From contig PBSM01000016.1 in the NCBI GenBank assembly GCA_002726245.1, forward strand, positions 1 to 39,056: a DNA stretch of 39,056 bases. The letters run 5' to 3'. Below, piece by piece: positions 1-6,332 of the stretch. Source of the stretch: Planctomycetaceae bacterium. Lineage in GTDB: Bacteria; Planctomycetota; Planctomycetia; Pirellulales; Pirellulaceae. Position 1 is the stretch's first letter. Each line of letters starts with the position of its first letter. Below the pieces are notes generated by a model. That model made no database searches and was not told the DNA's origin. It saw only the letters and a list, made by a program, of their open reading frames with translations. The translations under genes and the position numbers were made by a program.

Positions 1-1
1 C

Positions 2-406
2 AGTCACGGTTACGGAGATAACAGCGATGTCGAACTGTGGGTCAGCACTGATGGCGGCGTCAACTGGAAGTTCCGCAGCAAGGTTTCGAGTCATCCCGAG
101 GAGCCGGACGGCATTCGCATGAACCACGCGGTGGGGCTGAACGGCGAGGGGCATCTGGTGGCTTTGGTCAGCGGCTACCACAAAGGTCAGAAGCTGCCGC
201 TGCTCAAACTGCAACGGTGCATCTCCAAAGACAGCGGCCGGACGTGGGATCGGCAACTGCTGGATCTCGATGTTGTTCCGCACGGCGACATCTTCGCACT
301 GCCCGACGGCCGGCTCGTTTGTCCGGCGTATCGAAAGCTGCCCGGTGAGGGAAGACGACGCGAGGCCAGTGTGATTTTCAGCTCCGCCACGGCACTGCCG
401 CGATGA
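2..406 (+). CDS. Sialidase / BNR-repeat protein, 3' part only
   Basis: The reading frame is already open at the window edge, so the N-terminus lies upstream. Two Asp-box (BNR) motifs of the form S-x-D-x-G-x-x-W are visible: STDGGVNW near the start and SKDSGRTW about 60 residues later, with a strand-rich segment ending in HGDIFALPDGRLVCPAY between and after them. This is typical of the six-bladed propeller of sialidases and related glycosidases (GH33-like), which in planctomycetes are usually exported and act on sialic-acid or other glycan ends. The frame stops abruptly after VIFSSATALPR, in the middle of what should be another blade. The next frame continues with a third Asp-box-like stretch (RDENGKYGKG) up to about 500, so the gene looks frameshifted and decaying. 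The family is fairly certain; the exact substrate is unknown. Confidence 0.7.
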   Translation, partial: SHGYGDNSDVELWVSTDGGVNWKFRSKVSSHPEEPDGIRMNHAVGLNGEGHLVALVSGYHKGQKLPLLKLQRCISKDSGRTWDRQLLDLDVVPHGDIFALPDGRLVCPAYRKLPGEGRRREASVIFSSATALPR

Positions 407-643
407 GAATGGCAAATACGGCAAGGGCGCAAAACGCAACGGCAACAATCCACCAGATCATTCTGTATCTGCTTTGGGCAACGAAGCACAGAGAGCTGTT
501 CAATAGCAAAGAACTTCGCGAACAACACCCTTTTGTAGATGGAGACGTATTTGAGCTTACCATAAGTTCTCGCAGCACCAACATGCTCGCGCGCCCGCGC
601 CTAAGTACGATCGCCTATGTGATGCGATGAGACGGTGGTTGAG
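407..643. other. Gene-poor stretch between sialidase tail and mobile-element remnant
   Basis: No convincing full gene is seen here. About 407-500 looks like out-of-frame remains of the sialidase. On the minus strand, positions 461-378 could encode a 27-residue single-span membrane peptide (begins MIWWIVAVAFCALAVFAI, ends VPWRS), but there is no clear ribosome binding site and it lies antisense to the sialidase end. The rest has no recognised motif. Confidence 0.4.
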
Positions 644-1225
644 TTAGCCCTCGCGGGCGTAGCCGACGTTTGCATCGCAGTCGGAATTGCGTGTGTCAGA
701 GAATTGCGCGATCATCCGCTCAAGGTCGCGCAATCCCGGGTCGCTCGCGTACGGGTCGTCTTCAGGCCCCTCGTCTTCAGGGCGTCGCGTTGGGAGAGCC
801 TTCAAGGATCGAGCCAGCACGGCTCCGCATTGTGCAAAAAATCGAGAGCGGTCCTGTCTGGCATGACGCAGCAGCCCCCAGGCGCCAAGCGACGGAGCGT
901 TCTCGACACGCAGCGTGGGATGCTCAAGGTGGGCATACACCCACTGAATATCGCGTTCCCAGTCCAGCGGCTCCGCAGCCAGTTCGTCGATTGTTGCCGG
1001 ATCGCACGTCGATGTATCAAGTGCTTCTCTTGGGATTGGGAGCGGGTCTTGTGCCAGTGGCGGGAAGGCAGCGAGCATGTCGGCCCATGCGATGTCGTTG
1101 GCTTCTGCCTTCGTCTTCCCTGCCGCCCTCAGCCGCTTTACCGATGCGTCCTTATACCGGGATGCTTCCGACCATCGGCCCTCTCGTCGAAGTCGATCAG
1201 TCGCCTCGATCTTGCTCTCATTCAT
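644..1225 (-). CDS. Hypothetical protein of planctomycete mobile-element type
   Basis: This 193-residue soluble protein has no recognised catalytic motif. The ATG at 1225 is preceded by GGAAG eight bases upstream, which supports the start. The N-terminal 45 residues are charged and helical (rich in R, E, K and A, with GKTKAEANDIAWADMLAAFPP). The middle, containing LDWERDIQWVYAHLEHP, and the C-terminal half, SLGAWGLLRHARQDRSRFF, look like a compact alpha-helical fold. Proteins with this N-terminal pattern are, as I recall them, common in planctomycetes beside integrases; here it lies downstream of an antitoxin-like gene and an integrase remnant in the same orientation. It is probably cargo or an accessory gene of a decayed integrative element. 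The function is unknown. Confidence 0.6.
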   Translation of the reverse strand: MNESKIEATDRLRREGRWSEASRYKDASVKRLRAAGKTKAEANDIAWADMLAAFPPLAQDPLPIPREALDTSTCDPATIDELAAEPLDWERDIQWVYAHLEHPTLRVENAPSLGAWGLLRHARQDRSRFFAQCGAVLARSLKALPTRRPEDEGPEDDPYASDPGLRDLERMIAQFSDTRNSDCDANVGYAREG

Positions 1226-1294
1226 GTCCAGGCTTCCATCTGTGCGACTTGGTTAACTTAGGTTCCTGTCGAAGACCTGGGGTGGGGGGCCGGT

Positions 1295-1582
1295 TCAGAT
1301 TCCAGCGGATCGTCTACCCCCCCCTCCCATAACGATGAGCTCGGATACGTCGATCCGGGCCAGGGCTTCCAATATGGGCCGCAGCACTTCGTCATCGGTG
1401 TACGGTGGTTGCCGTTCCCTCCATATTTCAACCAGATCGGCCAGCAGTTCAGCTTCCCAAGACGCGACCAGTACCGCCGCGTCAGTCCCATCGCGGGTTA
1501 TCGTGATGCGTTCGCCGGCGTCTACCCGATCCAGCACCCTTGCCAGCCCTAGCCGGGCCTCGGTCGCCGTGATGCGTTCCAT
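1295..1582 (-). CDS. Phd/YefM-type antitoxin-like protein (orphan)
   Basis: This 95-residue protein has the Phd/YefM pattern at its N-terminus: MERITATEARLGLARVLD, then VDAGERITITRDG and AAVLVASWEAELL. In that family the N-terminal fold dimerises and binds an operator, and the C-terminal tail wraps around a partner toxin (RelE/ParE, Doc or PIN type). The start at 1582 is chosen because GAAAGGA lies about eight bases upstream; an in-frame ATG at 1642 would add 20 residues that do not fit the family. No toxin gene is adjacent: the gene downstream is a 193-residue protein unlike RelE or PIN. The C-terminus (DVSELIVMGGGGRRSAGI) is low-complexity. It is either an orphan antitoxin or a regulator of the remnant mobile element. 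Confidence 0.6.
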   Translation of the reverse strand: MERITATEARLGLARVLDRVDAGERITITRDGTDAAVLVASWEAELLADLVEIWRERQPPYTDDEVLRPILEALARIDVSELIVMGGGGRRSAGI

Positions 1583-1676
1583 GCCGATTCCTTTCGTGCA
1601 AGATACGAAACAAACAGTACCGACCGTCGTGATGGTTCCCACCGGCCTCGGTCATTAACGCATACCTCGAATTCGG

Positions 1677-1701
1677 GAGTTGTCCAACTGTTGGACAACT
1701 C
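1677..1701. repeat. 25-bp perfect palindrome
   Basis: Two 12-base arms (beginning GAGTTGTCCAAC) flank a single central T with no mismatch. It sits between the antitoxin-like gene and the 3' end of the integrase remnant. Near-continuous dyad symmetry with a one-base centre suits a protein-binding operator or a recombinase site better than an RNA hairpin, since there is no loop. It could be the operator of the antitoxin-like gene that starts about 95 bases away. Confidence 0.6.
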
Positions 1702-1765
1702 GAACCCTCTGCTATGTATCTACTTGCTAAAAATGACGGTGCGGTCAGGCCGGCTTCGTAGTACC

Positions 1766-1996
1766 TTACCCGCCAGCCGCCCGTACCATCGCCATGATGC
1801 CGGCCTTCATCGCATCGGGCAGGTCCGCCCACCGTTCGATGATCGCTTGCAGATCGGGGTCAATCGGGCCGTTTTCGATTCCAACTGCTGCGCCAGGCGC
1901 TGCGCGATCCTGAGAATGTGCGTTTTCCCCTGGGATTTCGGGGGTAACTTGTTGACTACTAATCCTGTAGCCGAACCTAACCGACCTCGAAACGTT
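1766..1996 (-). pseudogene. 3' remnant of a probable tyrosine integrase gene
   Basis: Reading the minus strand from about 1996 to the TAA at 1766-1768 gives about 76 residues with no start codon in a sensible place and a stop (TAG) just upstream. The last part, DPDLQAIIERW followed by LPDAMKAGIMAMVRAA, matches the C-terminal tail I associate with planctomycete phage-type tyrosine recombinases (W-x-x-LP-x-x-x-KAGI-x-AMV-x-A). The catalytic R-H-R-Y region is absent, so only the extreme C-terminus survives. It lies upstream of, and co-oriented with, the antitoxin-like and hypothetical genes, as cargo genes of an integrated element would be. The identity rests on a short tail and is moderate. Confidence 0.45.
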
Positions 1997-2014
1997 CTAT
2001 GAGGTCAAGTCACA

Positions 2015-3637
2015 TCACTTCTGCTTCCGCAACGCGTCCAGCACTTCGGCGGGAGGCGTCCAGCCGATGCGGCGGACTTCACTCGGCTTGTACTCGCACG
2101 TGATCAGATAGAGATCTTGCTTTGCCGCTTTGTCGGGCGGAACGTTGATCTGTACTTGAGTGAAACCGTTGGCTAACCACGATCGCCAACCATCCGTGTC
2201 ACTCGACTGCAAGAGATGGCCGTTAAGCCGAACGGCTTGGATCGTTGGTTTGCTGTAAGGCAGGCGGAGCCGGAAGCCGATCCCGTGCTGAATGGGTTCG
2301 GGCGATTCGGCTTTCGAACGTGCAGCGTCCACCGCCAGCATGATCTCTGGACCGGAGCGGACGATGTGGCTCAGCGCCGCGCCATCCGTATCGGCTCGCG
2401 AGGAAGCCGCCAGTAGGAACTGGTCGCGATCCTTGACGAGCGTCTCGGCGGCGGCTGGCGAGGTGGCGACGAAGTATGTATCCCGGCCATCGGTCTGCGG
2501 ATAGAGGACCGCTTGTGTGAACCGGCCTTGCTTCTGCCATAGCTCGACGCGGCTGCGACGCCTCTCCCCGGCAGTTCGTCCCCAGGCGGTTACGTAATGA
2601 CCGATGAACGCCTTCACGCGATCGACGGGGTAGCCGGCGTGCGGCTCGTCTTGCCAACGCTGATTGCCGAGTTGCAACAAGCCACGCAATCGCGCGACGC
2701 CACTCTGCTCCCAACCGACTTCAAACGCCATTACCATCGTGTGGTACTTCGCATAGCCGTACTGAGCCGTGTAGAAGTTCGGCTGTCCCCGCCAAGTTCG
2801 ATCGGCGATCGGATTCATGACCGGGCCGTGATACGACCGCTGGGCGTCCGCTTCGAATCGATCCGATGGATAGCCGGCACGTTGTCCGGCGGCGATGAGG
2901 GCTTCGGTCACACGCCAGTCCCAAGGACGCAGCGCGTAGTTGGAATACGCGGAACCGGTGATCTCGATCATCGTCTGGCCTTGATAGCGAGTCCGATCAC
3001 CGAGCTTGTCGATCGGATACTCTTGCAGTCCCGTCCCATGCACGTCGGCATGGACGTCAGGTTTCCATTTGTCCACGACATACAAGACGGCTTTCACTTC
3101 CGGTGCCTTGTCCGCCGACTTGTACTCCAGCTTGTCGAGATCCCAATGCTGAGGCCCGCCACCGGTATACGGATCGATCTTGGCTTTGTTGAGGAAGCGA
3201 TCCGTTTGAAAGAAAGCTTCCGGATGATTGATCGGCATCACGAGCAACACCTGTTTGCGGCGAGTCTCTTGCGCTTCCTTGGAATCACCGAGCAACCACT
3301 CAACCAGATGCAATATCGTCGTTGTCCCACTACGTTCCGGCCCGCCGTGCAACGCCGTGACCAGACAAACCTGTTTCCCCTGATTCGATACACTCCGATC
3401 GGTGATCGTGAGGAGATGTATCGCGCTACCCTCGGCAGATGCACCAACTTGCTCTACCTCGAGAATCGACTCGCAACGCCTCTGCCAGAACCGGAGTGTC
3501 GCTTCGTACTCTTCCTGGGTGATTCGATGAACGCGCTCGGGTGCATCTTGCTTTTCTTGCACATGACCCGGCACGGCGGCCACGATGACCACAAACAAGA
3601 CCGCGAGCCGCAAACACAACCTATGTTCGATCTTCAT
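2015..3637 (-). CDS. Exported M14-type zinc carboxypeptidase-like protein
   Basis: This 540-residue protein begins with a clear signal peptide (hydrophobic LRLAVLFVVIVAAVPG at residues 9-24). The start at 3637 has AAGGA about ten bases upstream; an earlier in-frame ATG at 3664 lacks this. The peptidase domain spans about 37-330. It has the metal-binding segment HGGPERSG (H97, E101), the segment DVHADVHGTG (H196, H200) expected to supply the third zinc ligand, and AFEVGWE around E306, which fits the general-base glutamate. M14 enzymes remove C-terminal residues from peptides or cleave cell-wall peptides. H-x-x-x-E replaces the usual H-x-x-E, so activity is uncertain. The C-terminal 180 residues look like a beta-sandwich accessory domain. 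It probably acts in the periplasm or outside the cell. Confidence 0.75.
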   Translation of the reverse strand: MKIEHRLCLRLAVLFVVIVAAVPGHVQEKQDAPERVHRITQEEYEATLRFWQRRCESILEVEQVGASAEGSAIHLLTITDRSVSNQGKQVCLVTALHGGPERSGTTTILHLVEWLLGDSKEAQETRRKQVLLVMPINHPEAFFQTDRFLNKAKIDPYTGGGPQHWDLDKLEYKSADKAPEVKAVLYVVDKWKPDVHADVHGTGLQEYPIDKLGDRTRYQGQTMIEITGSAYSNYALRPWDWRVTEALIAAGQRAGYPSDRFEADAQRSYHGPVMNPIADRTWRGQPNFYTAQYGYAKYHTMVMAFEVGWEQSGVARLRGLLQLGNQRWQDEPHAGYPVDRVKAFIGHYVTAWGRTAGERRRSRVELWQKQGRFTQAVLYPQTDGRDTYFVATSPAAAETLVKDRDQFLLAASSRADTDGAALSHIVRSGPEIMLAVDAARSKAESPEPIQHGIGFRLRLPYSKPTIQAVRLNGHLLQSSDTDGWRSWLANGFTQVQINVPPDKAAKQDLYLITCEYKPSEVRRIGWTPPAEVLDALRKQK

Positions 3638-3788
3638 GCGAATATGATCCTTATCAATGGGCATGTGATGATGTCATGTGCCTCAACCGATTGACCGCGA
3701 CCAGAAACACTCGGCAGCAAGTGACTAAGGCTTCAGGCGACTTGAGTCTGTGCATCCAAGTGAAAGTCGTGACAGGAGAGCCCTGCGA

Positions 3789-5939
3789 TTACGGCTTCTC
3801 ACGACCTTCGTTACGCCACCAGCAGAATTCGTAGCTGCCGTGTTCGGCACAGGCGGCGATGTCGAGGCGACCGTCACCGTTGAGGTCGGCGATGATGACT
3901 TGATTGGCGCTACGCCAGTTGTCTTTAAGGATATGCCGCATCCAAGTCTTCTTGGGATCGCCAAGGTTCTCGAACCAGGCGACGCGGCCTGGGTTGCGCC
4001 AGGAAGTGGCTGCCACATCGACATCGCCGTCATCATCGAGGTCTCCGGCGATCGCTTCGAATGCATCGTCGAACTCCGATTGAATGACACGCTTGGGCCA
4101 TGGTCCGGCACCAGGCTTGCCCGTGTTCTCGTACCAAGCAATTTGGTTGTCTGCGCGTCGATGCGACGCAGCCGGATCATCGGAATCGGGGCGGTAATAG
4201 AATCCGAGTGCCATGACGACATCGAGATCGCCGTCGCCGTCCATATCCGCCGGGTTGCCATGAGCTGGACAAATCGACTTGTCGTCAATGAAGTGCTTCG
4301 CCCACGAGATGTTGCCGTTTTGCTTTCGATTCTCGTACCACACGACAGCGGGAGCCTTTCTTATCGTCCCGAGCAGGTCCAGATCGCCGTCGTTGTCAAA
4401 GTCAGCGGCCCGCATCGTCCGAGTTTCGAGGGCGTCTTGTTCAATCATGTGCTTTGCCCACTCGTCCTTTGTCGGACTTCCATCATTCTCAAACCACGCA
4501 AACTGATTGCCCAAAACCCAACTCGACGCGGCAACATCCAGGTCACCGTCGCGGTCAAAGTCTCCCAACGCCACGTCATAAGCACCGGGCAAGTCGGTCG
4601 TGATCACATGTCGCCGCCATAGCATCCCGTCGTTCGGTGTGCCGCTGTTCTCGAACCACAACAAGTCTCCTCGCAAGTTCTTGACAATGACCACGTCGAG
4701 ATCGCCATCACCATCGACATCGCCGACCATATGGCGTTCGAGTCGCTCGGGGTCTTCCTTTTGGATCACATGGCGACGGAAACTTCCTTGGCTATCATTC
4801 TCGAACAAGTACAGCATGTTGTTTGGAGTGTAATCCGCGCTCGTTAAGTCGAGGTCACCGTCGCTATCCAGGTCAGCGGCTGCGATACCATAGGCGTACG
4901 CATACTTATCCGCGATCAGATGCTCCGAGAAGCGTATCGAGCTTGAGCCCTCCGTCGCATCGGACTTCTTTGCTGCAGCAAAAACGTGCTTCAGCGCGGC
5001 AGCCAGATCAAGCCGCTGATAACTGCGTTTCGTCGCAACGTCTTCCACCGCGACACCCGTCTTTTGCATGATCGCGAGCATCGCTTCGGAGATATTCTCG
5101 CCGTCGGCTTTCCAATCGTAGCTTATCTTGCTGATGGCTTCGCGCAGAACGATTGCCGCGCCGCAGGCAATCGCATTGGATGACGAAGTGGCAGCAGCGG
5201 GAACAACGAGATCCACCTTGGCGTGCCGATCGAGATAGACCTCGTCCTTGCCTTGCCGCACCGCTCCAATCGCGAAGCAGTTTGGTTGGCTCGCTGGCCA
5301 GGAGATCCCTGTAGTGAAGTTGTGGTTGCCGCACGGAGCGCTCACCCAGATTCCAAGCTCACGCAACTTCTTTAGCTTGGCGTCGATTGCCGTCGGGACG
5401 GGTTCGTCGTGAGCCTTATCATCGACCGGTGCGAGATTGACGGTGGTGATTCGGTATTCTTTGTGATGGTCGATGATCCACTGCAGACCGGCGGCCACCG
5501 TGTCGCCGTCTTTTACGTTGCAGTGGCAACATTCCAGCGCTCGGATCACCGCGACCTGATCGTTGTAGGCGACTCCCCACTTGCCGTTGTAGTTCAGCGA
5601 CGACGGGATGCCGATCGTCGAGCCGTGATAACCGCGTCCTTCATGCTTCGGATCGTCGTCGCCATCAACACTGTCGTACGTGACCAACACTTTCGGCACA
5701 TCACCCGCCGACTTGGACCACTCCGGCATCGAGAGCTTGCAACCATCATCAACGAGCGCCAGCGTCTGACCTTTTCCAAAAGTTAAACGGTCGCCATATG
5801 TTTCCCAAGCGGCGATGATCCCCGCGTGTTCGAAACCGGACTTCTGTACTGGCTCACCGGCAAGGGACGAAGCGTACGAGACAGCAACGATGGCCAAGGG
5901 CATCAACGCGATTTGCGCACGAAGACAGAAACGGAACAT
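3789..5939 (-). CDS. Subtilisin-like (S8) protease fused to FG-GAP/VCBS repeats
   Basis: The protein has 716 residues, with a signal peptide at 1-27 (ALMPLAIVAVSYASSLAG). The start at 5939 is chosen for GAGGT seven bases upstream; the frame stays open to 6101. Residues about 45-320 resemble an S8 protease: D64/D65 in LALVDDGCKL, H105 in GRGYHGST, the oxyanion Asn in APCGNHNF (N205) and a Ser in ATSSSNA (S252), where GTSxA/S is normal. From about 350 to the end there are seven copies of the calcium-binding D-x-D-x-DGD-x-D motif, each followed by a WFEN-like strand, forming an FG-GAP/VCBS beta-propeller. It is probably a secreted or surface protease whose propeller binds a partner or matrix. 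The serine-site context is unusual, so catalytic activity is likely but not certain. Confidence 0.8.
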   Translation of the reverse strand: MFRFCLRAQIALMPLAIVAVSYASSLAGEPVQKSGFEHAGIIAAWETYGDRLTFGKGQTLALVDDGCKLSMPEWSKSAGDVPKVLVTYDSVDGDDDPKHEGRGYHGSTIGIPSSLNYNGKWGVAYNDQVAVIRALECCHCNVKDGDTVAAGLQWIIDHHKEYRITTVNLAPVDDKAHDEPVPTAIDAKLKKLRELGIWVSAPCGNHNFTTGISWPASQPNCFAIGAVRQGKDEVYLDRHAKVDLVVPAAATSSSNAIACGAAIVLREAISKISYDWKADGENISEAMLAIMQKTGVAVEDVATKRSYQRLDLAAALKHVFAAAKKSDATEGSSSIRFSEHLIADKYAYAYGIAAADLDSDGDLDLTSADYTPNNMLYLFENDSQGSFRRHVIQKEDPERLERHMVGDVDGDGDLDVVIVKNLRGDLLWFENSGTPNDGMLWRRHVITTDLPGAYDVALGDFDRDGDLDVAASSWVLGNQFAWFENDGSPTKDEWAKHMIEQDALETRTMRAADFDNDGDLDLLGTIRKAPAVVWYENRKQNGNISWAKHFIDDKSICPAHGNPADMDGDGDLDVVMALGFYYRPDSDDPAASHRRADNQIAWYENTGKPGAGPWPKRVIQSEFDDAFEAIAGDLDDDGDVDVAATSWRNPGRVAWFENLGDPKKTWMRHILKDNWRSANQVIIADLNGDGRLDIAACAEHGSYEFCWWRNEGREKP

Positions 5940-6332
5940 GCCAAGTACCTCGCGATGAAGAAGCGGCAGCACGCTCAAACCAACTCGCGGATCGGATCTT
6001 GCCGTTCGACGAGGTGTTATGGTCGGCCGTTGTGATCGGGAATGGTGGTTTGAGCGTGCGTCCTCGTTCACAATCGAACAACGTGCTTGATGATAACGCA
6101 CGGCGGAGCAAAAGAGAATCGCTAACTTAGGCGATGTCAGTGATCGACCTGAGCCGACATGAAGAAGCTGAAGCCCGGTTCCTTGATACGGTAGCCCAAG
6201 CCGTCCGACTTGGCGTGGGCCGGACTAGCCAGACCGCTACTGGCGAACTCTTTGTTGGAATCGAGTACAATGCAGATCTGGAAGGCACGCATCGGACGTG
6301 CGTGCCGCAACGTCCCGCCAGTAGACAGTCGC
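5940..6332. promoter_or_regulatory. Divergent intergenic region between protease and cytochrome operon
   Basis: This stretch of about 390 bases separates a minus-strand protease gene from a plus-strand operon, so it should hold the promoters of both. No clear sigma-70 boxes or palindromes could be picked out. Short open frames in it have no ribosome binding site and no family pattern. If translation of the cytochrome gene starts at the alternative ATG at 6270, the region is shorter. Confidence 0.4.

Noticed and set aside
635..1261. 208-residue open frame on the + strand
   Set aside because: Cys/Arg-rich mirror of the minus-strand hypothetical gene, without a ribosome binding site.
2597..3694. 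365-residue open frame on the + strand
   Set aside because: It lies opposite the carboxypeptidase gene, has no family pattern and no ribosome binding site; the minus-strand gene has signal peptide and zinc motifs.
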